From positions 174,167-238,166 of the forward strand of contig JANQSE010000017.1 in NCBI GenBank assembly GCA_028284195.1: a DNA stretch of 64,000 bases. The letters run 5' to 3'. Shown here piece by piece: positions 54,202 to 63,713 of the stretch; within the stretch, counting starts at the first letter, position 1, and each line of letters starts with the position of its first letter. The position numbers and the translations under genes were made by a program. Source of the DNA: Balneola sp. GTDB taxonomy: Bacteria > Bacteroidota > Rhodothermia > Balneolales > Balneolaceae. Below the pieces are notes generated by a model. The model saw nothing but the letters and a program-made list of their open reading frames with translations, did not search any database and was not told the origin of the DNA.

Positions 54202-56133
54202 TTAATTAATACTTATCAAAGGCCGGATTTTTGCCAGTCTCTTTTCTCCAATGCCCTTAACCTTTAGCAATTCTTCAATACTTGAAAAACCTTTGTTTTG
54301 GGCTCGATAATCAATTATCCGGCGGGCATACGTTTTTCCGATTCCGGGTAATAACTGCAAAGTAGCTTGATCTGCAGTATTGATATTAATGGGATATACA
54401 ACCTCTAATGCTGAACTGCCGCCAATTTCTTTGCTTCTTAAAACCTTCGTTCCAATTTTATCCGGGTTTTTCCATAGTGCTTTCTTTTGAGCTTTTGCTT
54501 GCTGTTCATATAGCCTGAATGCTGTAATCGAGTCCTCGTTTTGCTCAAAACTTGAAGAGTACACGCCAAAGCCATTTATTAGGACTTCTCTGTTAAGCGA
54601 TATGTGTTGCCCTTCTTTATCTAGCATAACATATGCAAAAAACCGATTATAGGCCGAATAAGGAGCGGAACCATCGTAATCGAATACTCTGACTTTTCTC
54701 CCTTCCAGTAAATTTTTTAGATAAGCAGCAGCAGCCCCCGAAAAGTAGTAAGCTGAATCTTCACCAGCGTAAATGGATGGAATATCTACCCCCAAAAACC
54801 GAACCGGGTAGCCAAAGCCGGGAACAATCTCAATTTCGAATTCTGTACCATCGCGTACAGCATACACGTTATACCATTTATCGGGATCTACCGGCGGAGC
54901 CGGGGCATAACTTTTATTTTTGGCTCTGTTCATTACCCCGCTAAAATTTTGATAGAACTGATTTGCAATCTCATCGGAATATATGATCAGGGTATTTTCG
55001 TCATTACTTAGCTCTGCATTATTTGAAAAGTTATAGGAGCCTGCAATCACCACTGCTTCATCTGCCGGGCTTTCCTCATTTACATCAATAATGATAAGCT
55101 TACTGTGCAGCTTCCTCATTTCCCTTGCAGGGAGTATCATCCGATTACCCCGCTGAGCTTCAGAACTGCCCCAAATTGCTCCGGTGTTCCTGTAACGGCT
55201 AAAGAACCCGGGGTCAATTACTCCTTCCAGCTGGATATTAGCATCAGTACTCACATTCCATATAGCCTGGCTGATTGGAATTGTAGGAGTGATGGCAAAA
55301 GCCTGAAAACGAATATCCGATTGTGTTTCTTCAGTAATTATCTGTACAATTCTGTCGCTTACACTAGGCTTTGTCTTATCTCTGTTTATAGGTGCGAAAT
55401 AAATTTCCAATTTGGTTCCTCCCACATCAAAAAAATGCTGAGACACATCTCGTTTATCTTTGTGGAAACGCGCTCTGTCTGGATCCGGCTTACTTCCGTC
55501 AGAACCCCACATTTGTTCAAATTCTTCGGTATAAACCCGGGCAATTTCATGATGCTTGATAACAATTGTATTGTTTGTATTGTAAGCTCCGGTATAAGTA
55601 AGGTTTGTTGAGCCTGTCCATACATAGTCATCATTCAGGTTATCTGACAATGCATCAATAACAGCAAATTTATTATGCATATCAGCACCATCATTTACCA
55701 GGTCATAATCTTCAATACGCCCATCAGGGTGGTAAACATCTCCATCATCATCAATGGAAGTAATGCCTCCGTTTCTTAACGTCTCCCAAATTTGGTCATC
55801 CAAAAAACCACCATCCGTCCTGTTATGGTTATCAGTTACCAATCGTACCCTTACCCCCCTTTGTTTGGCTCTTACAAGGGCGTTTGCGATTCTCATTTCT
55901 TCCAGGTCGTAAATACAAAGATCTACACTGGCTGATGCGGCATCGATCCGTTCTTCAAGTGTAGAAATCAGATCCCACGAAGAATTATTCTGATTGCCAT
56001 CAAGTGCTACCGAATTGTCGGCGGGCATATTGAAATATACCTTGATCCATTCTTCATTTTGGGCCACAAGAGAAGAGCTGGTACTACCAAAAATTAAACA
56101 GACAGCTAAATACCCTAAATAAGACCTCATCAA
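54202..56133 (-). CDS. Secreted nuclease-like fusion: phospholipase D domains, SNase-like domain, helix-hairpin-helix
   Basis: 643 residues with a signal peptide (about 1-24). Two PLD-type halves carry HKD motifs: His153 in MHNKFAVID and His343 in LHSKLIIID. About 415-560 is a staphylococcal-nuclease-like segment with Arg445 (VRFLGVD) and a second Arg in YNRFFAYVML; the position of the catalytic Glu appears to be Ser. The C-terminus (about 570-643) holds two HhH units of the ComEA type (ININTADQATLQLLPGIGKTYARRII, then LLKVKGIGEKRLAKI). Substrate is probably DNA outside the cytoplasm, but this is inference. It is divergent from the FtsB-like gene. Confidence 0.88.
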   Translation of the reverse strand: MMRSYLGYLAVCLIFGSTSSSLVAQNEEWIKVYFNMPADNSVALDGNQNNSSWDLISTLEERIDAASASVDLCIYDLEEMRIANALVRAKQRGVRVRLVTDNHNRTDGGFLDDQIWETLRNGGITSIDDDGDVYHPDGRIEDYDLVNDGADMHNKFAVIDALSDNLNDDYVWTGSTNLTYTGAYNTNNTIVIKHHEIARVYTEEFEQMWGSDGSKPDPDRARFHKDKRDVSQHFFDVGGTKLEIYFAPINRDKTKPSVSDRIVQIITEETQSDIRFQAFAITPTIPISQAIWNVSTDANIQLEGVIDPGFFSRYRNTGAIWGSSEAQRGNRMILPAREMRKLHSKLIIIDVNEESPADEAVVIAGSYNFSNNAELSNDENTLIIYSDEIANQFYQNFSGVMNRAKNKSYAPAPPVDPDKWYNVYAVRDGTEFEIEIVPGFGYPVRFLGVDIPSIYAGEDSAYYFSGAAAAYLKNLLEGRKVRVFDYDGSAPYSAYNRFFAYVMLDKEGQHISLNREVLINGFGVYSSSFEQNEDSITAFRLYEQQAKAQKKALWKNPDKIGTKVLRSKEIGGSSALEVVYPININTADQATLQLLPGIGKTYARRIIDYRAQNKGFSSIEELLKVKGIGEKRLAKIRPLISIN

Positions 56134-56211
56134 TTGTTATTAACATTATTATTAATAAGCAAATTAATGTATTTTCGCATTACCTCATTACAAAATATCA
56201 TCCTGCATATT

Positions 56212-56517
56212 ATGAGCTTCGAATTTCTTAACCCTATTCACTGGAAAAAATCAGTATTAGTGCTCTTGCTTTCAGCATTTGTTTTGATTTGGTTTGGAGC
56301 AGTTGATAGTTTTAGCTTACTCACAAGAATTGAGCTCATAAACAAAAAGTCTGACTTAGAAACAAAAATCGAAACGTTTAAATCCTCGGCCGAAGAGCTT
56401 AAAGTTAAAATAGCTGATCTTAAAGATGATGCCCAGCTGCTCGAAAAAATAGCTCGTGAAGAATACGGTATGAGAAAACCGGGAGAAACTGTTTATAAGG
56501 TTCGCCGAAAAGATTAA
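56212..56517 (+). CDS. FtsB/DivIC-like septum formation initiator
   Basis: 101 residues from the ATG at 56212 (MSFEFLNPIHWKKS); the longer in-frame extension to 56134 looks like upstream non-coding sequence. One membrane helix (about 16-36), then a coiled coil (about 42-78; RIELINKKSDLETKIETFKSS) and the conserved end LEKIAREEYGMRKPGETVYKV. This is the FtsB/DivIC pattern, a division protein that bridges FtsL and FtsQ. It precedes the ROK gene by 6 bp. Confidence 0.88.
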   Translation: MSFEFLNPIHWKKSVLVLLLSAFVLIWFGAVDSFSLLTRIELINKKSDLETKIETFKSSAEELKVKIADLKDDAQLLEKIAREEYGMRKPGETVYKVRRKD

Positions 56518-56523
56518 ACTGGC

Positions 56524-57468
56524 ATGAAAGCTATTGCTGTAGATTTAGGCGGCACTAACATTAAAGCTGCTATTGTAGATAAAGAACAGGGAATTTTAGA
56601 GCAAATTTCCACTCCTACAAATGCTGATCTTGGACTCGACTATCTTCTAAACAGAATTGGAGATACAATTAAGGAGCTTATTGGTAGGCATGAGATTATT
56701 GGCATCGGTGTGGGTTTGCCAGGCATGGTTAACCTGGGGCAAACTATTGTACGAAACCCACCCAATTTACCCGGTTGGGAAGAAGTACATGCTGCTGAAG
56801 AGATTTCGAAAAGAACAAATTTGCCCTGTAGAATAGAGAATGATGCAAACGTAGCAGCTCTCGGTTCCTTACACTTTGGGGAAGGTAGAAACTTCGATAA
56901 CTTCGTCGTGATTACACTAGGCACAGGTGTAGGCGGGGGAATCATCATAAATAAAAAGCTGTATAAAGGCAGCAAAGGCATGGCCGGTGAACTTGGCCAT
57001 ATGATTATTGATTACCATGGGCCTTATTCGAATAGTGTAACCAGGGGAACTTTAGAGTCTTATTTAGGGCAGCGTTTTTTAAGCCGATTTGCAACAGATC
57101 TGATAATGCAGCATCCAAAAAATATCCTGTATAAAAAATTTCATAAGAATCTTGAAAAACTGGAGCCTGTAGATCTAACAAATGCTGCTAATGAGGGTAA
57201 TGAGCTAGCTATTGAGATTTTAAAAAAGAGTGGCGAAAGGCTTGGCTATGCCATCATCAATTACACCCACATTCTGGATATTCGAAAATATGTACTGAGC
57301 GGAGGCGTTGCAAAAGCCGGAGATTGGTTGTTTAACCCGGCAAGAGAAATTATAAAAAAGCATATGATGCTTCCATTCCGGGAAGGTTTGGAGATTGTCT
57401 ATGAGAACCTTGGTAACGATGGTGCTTTACTTGGCGCAGCGGGGCTGGCTTTTGATTCTTTTGCTTAA
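56524..57468 (+). CDS. ROK family sugar kinase (glucokinase-like)
   Basis: 314 residues. ASKHA fold with AVDLGGTNIKAAIVD (phosphate 1), IGVGLPGMVN, RIENDANVAALGSLHFGEGRNF (catalytic Asp in ENDAN) and TLGTGVGGGIIINKKLYKG. The segment that normally binds zinc (CxCGxxGCxE) reads GPYSNSVTRGTLESYLGQ and has no Cys, so the zinc site is absent. Most likely glucokinase. It lies between the FtsB-like gene and lptD, 12 bp upstream of the latter. Confidence 0.88.
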   Translation: MKAIAVDLGGTNIKAAIVDKEQGILEQISTPTNADLGLDYLLNRIGDTIKELIGRHEIIGIGVGLPGMVNLGQTIVRNPPNLPGWEEVHAAEEISKRTNLPCRIENDANVAALGSLHFGEGRNFDNFVVITLGTGVGGGIIINKKLYKGSKGMAGELGHMIIDYHGPYSNSVTRGTLESYLGQRFLSRFATDLIMQHPKNILYKKFHKNLEKLEPVDLTNAANEGNELAIEILKKSGERLGYAIINYTHILDIRKYVLSGGVAKAGDWLFNPAREIIKKHMMLPFREGLEIVYENLGNDGALLGAAGLAFDSFA

Positions 57469-57479
57469 ACTCAGCTTGG

Positions 57480-60167
57480 ATGAATTTCAAAAAACCTAAC
57501 TTTGTAGGTTGTTTTCTGGTGTGTATCAGCATATATATGCTGTGTTCTTCTAGAGTTTTGCTGGCTCAACAAACAACTGTTGTTGATTCTACCCGGGCAG
57601 ATACAATATCTGTTAGCCGTTCAATTAATCCAAAAATAGCTCCTGCAGTTAAAAAAAGTGATGTGAAGGATGCTGTTGAATTTCAATCCAATGACTCGCT
57701 GGTAATCAATCTCAGAAATGGAAAAAAAGCTTTCTTATTTGGGTCTGCAAAAGTTTCTCATACAGCGGGCGAGTTAACCGCAGGTGAGATAGAAATGGAT
57801 ATCGAGAAAAGTGTGGTGGAAGCAACAGCCGAATCAGAAAACGACACATTATCTTATCCCGTTTTAAAAAGAGAAACTGATGAGATAAAAAGCACCAGGA
57901 TCCTTTTCAATTACCGAACACAAAAAGGGAAATTTGAGCAGGCAAAAATTCAGGTTCCTGATGGATACCTTATCGGTTCAAAAGTAAAAAATATAAGCCA
58001 GGATGAGGTATTTATTGAAGACGGTATATACTCTACATGCCCGCCAGATTATCTATACTACTACATAAAAGCCAAAAAAATGAAAGTAGTTGATCAGGAT
58101 GAGATATTTTTTTCTAATGCGAGGTTGTACATACTGGATATTCCATACCCTATTGTGTTCCCATTTGGTTACTTCCCTTTGGATATCGAAAAAAAGAGGT
58201 CAGGGTTACTAACTCCCACTTACGCGTTCGAAACTCAATCATCAAGAGGTATTGGCTTGCAAAATCTTGGATGGTTTCAATACTTCAGTGATTATTTAAC
58301 CGGCCAGTTTAGCGGCGATATATATACTTCCGGAACTTTTTTTACCAATACAAACATACAGTACAACAAAAGGGATGCCTTTAATGGGAGTATTCAAATA
58401 GGCTACTCCAGAGATCGCGGACTTGAAAAGACAGACCAGGGTTTTGGAGTAAACGTACAACGGTCTATTAATGTAAGCCACAACCAAACGTTTTCTCCTT
58501 ATTCAAGCATTACATCAGGGATTAATTTGAGAACCGCTGATTTTTTTGCCCGAAACTCTTTTGATATTGATGACAGGGCAAGCACGAATTCAACCTCCCG
58601 CGTTGCATACAATTACAGGCATCCCGAAAAGGCCTTTAATTTCAGTGTGAACTCACAACTATCTCAGAATTTCAACAACAATACAACCACATTAACCGGG
58701 CCAAGCAGTACCTTTAGCTTAAAAACGCTATCTCCTTTTAATACACCACCGGGTGCCGATCCTAAATGGTACGAAAGCATAAGTCTGCGATATAACAACA
58801 AGCTTAATTCAAGATTCAGCTATAATCCCATAGATGCAGATACAGCAGAGACAGGGTTTTTGGAGGCATTGTTCAGCCCCTCTGCATACAGAGAAGCCAC
58901 CGGAAATGACGATTACATCGAATATGGATTTCAGCAAACTACAAGCCTTCAGGTAGGGAAGCTGCTTTCAAGCCCTTTCATGAACCTTTCGGGCAGCGCA
59001 AATTACAACGAGTATTGGTTCCCATCCTCCATTAGAAGAACCTTTAATGCAGACTCAAACAGAGTTGAAACAGAATCGGTTCGTGGTTTTGTAACCGCCC
59101 GTGACTTTAATGTAAGCCTTTCTTTCAGTACTACATTTTATGGCGTTTCAAATAGAAAAATAGGAAAGTTTGAAGGGTTCAGGCATACCGTTCGTCCAAC
59201 TATAAGTTATAGTTACCGGCCAGATTTTAGCGACGACCGGTGGGGATTTTACAGGACTGTCCAGACTGACACGCTAGGTAACGAACAACGCTATTCTATT
59301 TTTGAAGGGGCAATATTTAATGGCCCGGGTGCCGGAGAGCAGCAAGTAATTTCATTTGGTATTCAAAATGTTTTTGAAACAAAGATTGTTACCCGGGATA
59401 CAACCGGCGAAATAAGTGAGAAAAAGCTAAAGCTGATAGACAATTTATCGGCTAACACTTCTTATAATTTTGCAGCTGATAGTTTGAACCTGGGCAGGTT
59501 AAACACATCTTTAAATTCCAGAGCAATTAATGGCATTAACATAAACGCACGGGCAAATTTTTCTTTCTACCAATTTGACAGCCTGGGCCGGGAAATTAAC
59601 CGGTTTTTTATATCAGACAGTAGAAAACTAGCCCAGCTACAAAGCTTCTCGGTTTCTGCTACTACTTCTTTTAAAGGGGGCCGAAGAGGGCTGGAAGTTT
59701 ATACTCCTGTTTACAGAAGACAGTACGACCCTTTTAATCAATCACGCTTTTACCCGATAGATCCACACTTTAATGATGAGCCCGTAACACCTTTTAATTC
59801 TCCCTGGAGCTTTTCTCTGAATTTTAATTACCAGTGGCGGTATCGTTTTAATGCAAAGCCAATTAAATCTGCGGCAATTAATGCGAATAACATTTCATTT
59901 CGGTTAACTCCCAAGTGGCAGTTTAGCACCCGGCTTGGGTACGATTTTATACAGGAAGAACTAACACCTTCTCAATTTAACCTTACCCGGAATCTTGAAT
60001 GTTGGGATTTAAGCTTTCAAATGAATCCCTTTGGTGAAAACCAATACTATTTCTTTAGGTTAACCCTGAACAGTGCTCAGATTCAAAGCCTGTTCCAGAA
60101 ACTGCCGGTTCTTAAGAATCTGGAAAGAGGTTCTTCTACAACAGGCAGGGGATATGGAGGGCTTTAA
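57480..60167 (+). CDS. lptD: LPS-assembly outer membrane protein LptD
   Basis: 895 residues with a signal peptide (about 1-29, LLA-Q). The N-terminal part (about 70-240) is the OstA/LptA-like beta-jellyroll with VEFQSNDSLVINLRNGKKAFLFGSAKV and TAGEIEMDIEKSVVEA. The rest (about 260-895) is a barrel typical of LptD, including ILDIPYPIVFPFGYFPLD and SGLLTPTYAFETQSSRGIGLQNLGWF. It inserts lipopolysaccharide into the outer leaflet, normally plugged by LptE, which is not visible here. Confidence 0.93.
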   Translation: MNFKKPNFVGCFLVCISIYMLCSSRVLLAQQTTVVDSTRADTISVSRSINPKIAPAVKKSDVKDAVEFQSNDSLVINLRNGKKAFLFGSAKVSHTAGELTAGEIEMDIEKSVVEATAESENDTLSYPVLKRETDEIKSTRILFNYRTQKGKFEQAKIQVPDGYLIGSKVKNISQDEVFIEDGIYSTCPPDYLYYYIKAKKMKVVDQDEIFFSNARLYILDIPYPIVFPFGYFPLDIEKKRSGLLTPTYAFETQSSRGIGLQNLGWFQYFSDYLTGQFSGDIYTSGTFFTNTNIQYNKRDAFNGSIQIGYSRDRGLEKTDQGFGVNVQRSINVSHNQTFSPYSSITSGINLRTADFFARNSFDIDDRASTNSTSRVAYNYRHPEKAFNFSVNSQLSQNFNNNTTTLTGPSSTFSLKTLSPFNTPPGADPKWYESISLRYNNKLNSRFSYNPIDADTAETGFLEALFSPSAYREATGNDDYIEYGFQQTTSLQVGKLLSSPFMNLSGSANYNEYWFPSSIRRTFNADSNRVETESVRGFVTARDFNVSLSFSTTFYGVSNRKIGKFEGFRHTVRPTISYSYRPDFSDDRWGFYRTVQTDTLGNEQRYSIFEGAIFNGPGAGEQQVISFGIQNVFETKIVTRDTTGEISEKKLKLIDNLSANTSYNFAADSLNLGRLNTSLNSRAINGININARANFSFYQFDSLGREINRFFISDSRKLAQLQSFSVSATTSFKGGRRGLEVYTPVYRRQYDPFNQSRFYPIDPHFNDEPVTPFNSPWSFSLNFNYQWRYRFNAKPIKSAAINANNISFRLTPKWQFSTRLGYDFIQEELTPSQFNLTRNLECWDLSFQMNPFGENQYYFFRLTLNSAQIQSLFQKLPVLKNLERGSSTTGRGYGGL

Positions 60168-60217
60168 GAAGAAACCGGTTTCAACTGCCCCGGTTCTCCT
60201 TAAAGCAAAATGCGTTA

Positions 60218-62659
60218 CTATTTTATTAAAGTAATTTTTTGCGTGAAATTATGGCCGTCCAGAATTCCACGTATAAAATATACACCGCTGGACAGGTTAG
60301 CTCCATCAAATATTACCTGGTGCTGCCCCGCTGATATGTTATCGTTAACCAGTTCGCTAACCAGCCTGCCGGTAACATCATATACCGTTATATGAGCTTT
60401 TCCATCGCGCTTCATGCTAAACGGTATAACAGTAGTTGGGTTAAAAGGATTAGGGTACGCTTTCTTAAGAGAAAACTCATCTGGTAGTTTATCTTGATTG
60501 TCGGCAGTGGGTTTTTCTTTAGTTTCAGGCTCCTCTACTGTTCCATTTTTTTCAATGATCTGTTCTGTTAACATAGCTTTTAAGATTTGATAATCTTCAG
60601 ACGTTGAACGGTTGTAGATCTGTTCTTCTAACCGCTCCAACTCCGCAATCACCGAAAGAGCCTGATTAAGTTTCTCTGACTGGATAAGCGCATCAATTTT
60701 ATAAGAAAGCATCTCTGCCTTCTTGAGTTCACTTAAATTAAAGATCAAAAAATCATTGGCTTTTGCTACTGCCAATTCATAATCACCTAAAGTAATCAGT
60801 ACAGATAAATAATAATTAAGAGCCTTCAAACCTGTTTCTTCATTGATTAATGCGGCCCGGTTTTCCTTTTCATTGAAGTCTTCAAAATTTACTTCTTCCT
60901 GTAGATACTGTTGTTCATACAGGTTTATAATGGCCTCCAGCTCTTCTTTGAATAGGCGGTATTGGTTCTGTTTCCCATCAAACTCATACCGGTCTAAGAT
61001 CTCATAAAGATAGTTCATGTACTTTAAAGAACTTTTTTTATGGTAAGATCTTTTTAGCTTTTTATAATACTTGTTCAGGCGTTTGAGAACTTTTTGGCGG
61101 GATCTTTTCTTGTGGTTCTTCGAAGTTACAGTAGCACCATTTTTGTTGTTTTGTGATGCCATAATTTTTGCAGAACCCCAAGGCCCCTGTTCTTCCGGGC
61201 ATATCTCATAATCTCCTTCCTGGCATTCATTACCACCATCCCCGGAATTAAATAATGTTGGGTCTTGAGACTGTGGACTGTTTCTATATACCGTTCCATG
61301 AAATTGTAAAGAGTAAGGAGTGCCCCCACTGTTCCAATATTGTGCATTTGCATATACAGCAGCATTCGAGCCATTATAAATATGATGATCGCTGGCGTTG
61401 TAAAATGCATTTCCTCCGCCATAAGTACCCGGAATAAACCTGCTGCTGTTCTTAACTTTTACACTATTGATATTAAAACGGAACTTGGTATTGTACGCAT
61501 ACAATACTCCTGAAATACGGTTTTCTACCCCATTGGTATTGTCCGTAAAGCTTGACGCAATAAATGTGTTCCCCGTTATATCCTGTTTTTCTATTGTTAG
61601 TCTCCCATAATTTCGTATGCCGTCTCCATTATTTCTAAAACTGTTTCCCTGCATGGTAACAGATGTTCCCGGATACACATATACCCCAATTATATTATTA
61701 CGGAATGTGTTTCTTCTCAAAATATTAGACCCATTCATAATGCGCAGGCCGGTAGCACTATTTTCAAACGTGCTGTACTCAATTACGCTGCCCGCTGTTT
61801 TAAGATGCACCCCCTGGAACGAACCGGAAACTTGTTTAAAAGTTACGTTATTGGCCGTAATTCTCCCGCCATTTTCCACAACAATCTTCATATTACTTCC
61901 TTTAACCCAGACAGTAGAACCGGGAGCAAACGTAACATGAGACCGGATCTTCAACTCGTCTTGCTGTCCATAGAAATAAACGTCATCTGTAAATGTTGTA
62001 TTAGAGGCAATGGTTGTAGTATTGGAAAAGAAATGGCCTTTTTGAGTCAAATTTACTGCATAGTCATTATCTATTACCCAAAAATTTCCTTGCTTTACTA
62101 ATCTTGCGAAGCCATAGTTTTTACCTCCTGGTAATTCAAGTTCAGTTTTAATTCCATCATTTGTAGTAAAAACAACCGGTAAATTTGAATTGTATGATCC
62201 CATATCTATTCTGGACCTTTTAACAATCACATCAATCACATCGTTTTCTGGGCTCCAAAACCAACCTTGGTGCGGATTTGATACCGTATAGCTATTAGCA
62301 AAAATTTGAGTTGGGGAAGGCTGGCTATTGTCATCTGCAATTAAAATGGAAGCTGTTGTAAAAAACCTCTCAAAATATCCCGCTAAAGGATGTACAATAT
62401 GGTAAGGATAAAGTAAAGCAGCTCTGGTGATATTTTTATTGTTTCGAAAAATTTCTTCTGACGAAACCGAGCTTTGTTGAATCGTATAGCTTTGACCATC
62501 AAGTTCAACAGGACTTAAATGCATATACAAATGCTTATTAGTTCCATTAACATCAAAATATTTCCACTGCCCACTTGCATTTAATGAACTTGCATCGCTA
62601 CATTCAAATAGTAAGACCCCTCGGCAAAGAACTCTTTTCCTCCAGCGGTTTGAAACCAC
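60218..62659 (-). CDS. C-terminal part of a secreted beta-helix protein with T9SS tail (frameshift-separated)
   Basis: The ORF runs 813 codons, but its first about 25 residues (before SLNASGQWKYFDV) look out of frame; no signal peptide is present. Residues about 220-400 form a right-handed beta-helix (repeats such as STFENSATGLRIMNGSNILRRNTFRNN). A helical, charged region follows (about 505-720). The C-terminus is a Por-type secretion/FlgD-like domain starting KAYPNPFNPTT. It overlaps the next ORF upstream (62581-63699) by 79 bp in another frame. Together they probably encode one polysaccharide- or cell-surface-related protein interrupted by a frameshift. Confidence 0.75.
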   Translation of the reverse strand: MVSNRWRKRVLCRGVLLFECSDASSLNASGQWKYFDVNGTNKHLYMHLSPVELDGQSYTIQQSSVSSEEIFRNNKNITRAALLYPYHIVHPLAGYFERFFTTASILIADDNSQPSPTQIFANSYTVSNPHQGWFWSPENDVIDVIVKRSRIDMGSYNSNLPVVFTTNDGIKTELELPGGKNYGFARLVKQGNFWVIDNDYAVNLTQKGHFFSNTTTIASNTTFTDDVYFYGQQDELKIRSHVTFAPGSTVWVKGSNMKIVVENGGRITANNVTFKQVSGSFQGVHLKTAGSVIEYSTFENSATGLRIMNGSNILRRNTFRNNIIGVYVYPGTSVTMQGNSFRNNGDGIRNYGRLTIEKQDITGNTFIASSFTDNTNGVENRISGVLYAYNTKFRFNINSVKVKNSSRFIPGTYGGGNAFYNASDHHIYNGSNAAVYANAQYWNSGGTPYSLQFHGTVYRNSPQSQDPTLFNSGDGGNECQEGDYEICPEEQGPWGSAKIMASQNNKNGATVTSKNHKKRSRQKVLKRLNKYYKKLKRSYHKKSSLKYMNYLYEILDRYEFDGKQNQYRLFKEELEAIINLYEQQYLQEEVNFEDFNEKENRAALINEETGLKALNYYLSVLITLGDYELAVAKANDFLIFNLSELKKAEMLSYKIDALIQSEKLNQALSVIAELERLEEQIYNRSTSEDYQILKAMLTEQIIEKNGTVEEPETKEKPTADNQDKLPDEFSLKKAYPNPFNPTTVIPFSMKRDGKAHITVYDVTGRLVSELVNDNISAGQHQVIFDGANLSSGVYFIRGILDGHNFTQKITLIK

Positions 62660-63699
62660 CAGTAATTATATCTCTTATTATTAGAATCGGAGTAATGGAA
62701 CGCAGACGATTTCATAGCTTTTGCTAAGATCTCATCACTGGATTGAACATTGTTTCCATGATCATCGTCTTTTAACCCGTTGTAGTTACTATTCCCTCCA
62801 TACCCATTCGGATATGAATCGTTATTTGACAAATACCCATTAAAGCCCAGTGTAACATACCCGGCTACTAAAAAGCTAATTAATGGCCAGTTGCCTGCCT
62901 GCACTTCATGTGTCTGAACATCGTGGGGAAGATTTAATATATTTGCCACATCTTTTTGAGTGTCGTGCCACAAGAAACCAAGCTCTTGTCTGATCGCCAG
63001 ATTCCAGTCTATCTTTTGTGTAGAATTAAGTAAATTCTGGGTGCTAATAAGCGTTGGAAATTGGGAGCCTAAATCTTCGTATGCATTTTCCAGAGCTAAA
63101 TATAAATCCCACGCTCTTGCAACCTGCATTAGTGCGGGCCCTCTTTTAAAAGCGTTGTCCGGGCTAACGCCAAGCCTGAAGTATTCGCTGTCACCTGCTA
63201 ATAAAGCACTTTTTAATCTTGAAACTGCCACAGAATGACTTGGTAAAGGTTGAGCATTAGCTAAAACATTAGAAGTAAAAATGGTTGGATTAGCTTCAGT
63301 TACTAATGACACTAGTGCAACAAATGCTCTTGCTTCAAGAATTTCTCGATTATCATCTCTACCATTGTTATCTAAAAAACTTTCCAAACCTTCTTCAGAT
63401 CGAATAACTAACTCAGCAAATATATCTTGAGCAACAAGGTCCTGGCTTTGACCTACTCCATAAATATGTTCTAATAATTGTTTCACTCCAAATGTCTTCG
63501 TGCTGTGTGGATGCACATATTGATCAGTAGCGGTATTGTCGAATCCTCTTACAGAAAGAGCAGGACGTGGGGTGTTAAAATAATCTGTAGAATGTCTTGT
63601 ATTTTTTCTATTCGGAGGTAAGTTCCATTGTTGAGCATTTATTGTCTCACCGGCAATGAAAATTAGAAAAAGCCCGATGGTTATATATTTTATGTGCAT
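62581..63699 (-). CDS. N-terminal part of the secreted protein (alginate-lyase-like toroid)
   Basis: 372 residues with a signal peptide (about 1-22, INA-Q). The body is helical with aromatic motifs (FKRGPALMQVARAWDLYLALENAYEDLG, WWFQTAGGKEFFAEGSYYLNVAM) like the alpha/alpha-toroid of alginate lyase- or heparinase-type proteins. It ends abruptly at QVH-stop, just where the downstream ORF becomes convincing in the next frame. Whether a lyase active site is present cannot be told. It is 14 bp downstream of the truncated gene at the window edge. Confidence 0.75.
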   Translation of the reverse strand: MHIKYITIGLFLIFIAGETINAQQWNLPPNRKNTRHSTDYFNTPRPALSVRGFDNTATDQYVHPHSTKTFGVKQLLEHIYGVGQSQDLVAQDIFAELVIRSEEGLESFLDNNGRDDNREILEARAFVALVSLVTEANPTIFTSNVLANAQPLPSHSVAVSRLKSALLAGDSEYFRLGVSPDNAFKRGPALMQVARAWDLYLALENAYEDLGSQFPTLISTQNLLNSTQKIDWNLAIRQELGFLWHDTQKDVANILNLPHDVQTHEVQAGNWPLISFLVAGYVTLGFNGYLSNNDSYPNGYGGNSNYNGLKDDDHGNNVQSSDEILAKAMKSSAFHYSDSNNKRYNYWWFQTAGGKEFFAEGSYYLNVAMQVH

Positions 63700-63713
63700 G
63701 TTTATAGTACTTT

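Noticed and set aside
60173..60195. AACCGG...CCGGTT hairpin after lptD as a terminator
   Set aside because: Only a 6-bp stem and no T-run (tail CTCCTT). It might stall RNA polymerase, but support is too weak to list.
62581..62659. Programmed -1 frameshift as explanation of the split gene
   Set aside because: No canonical X-XXY-YYZ slippery heptamer and no clear downstream structure. An indel next to the ACTTGCAT repeat is simpler, though not proven.
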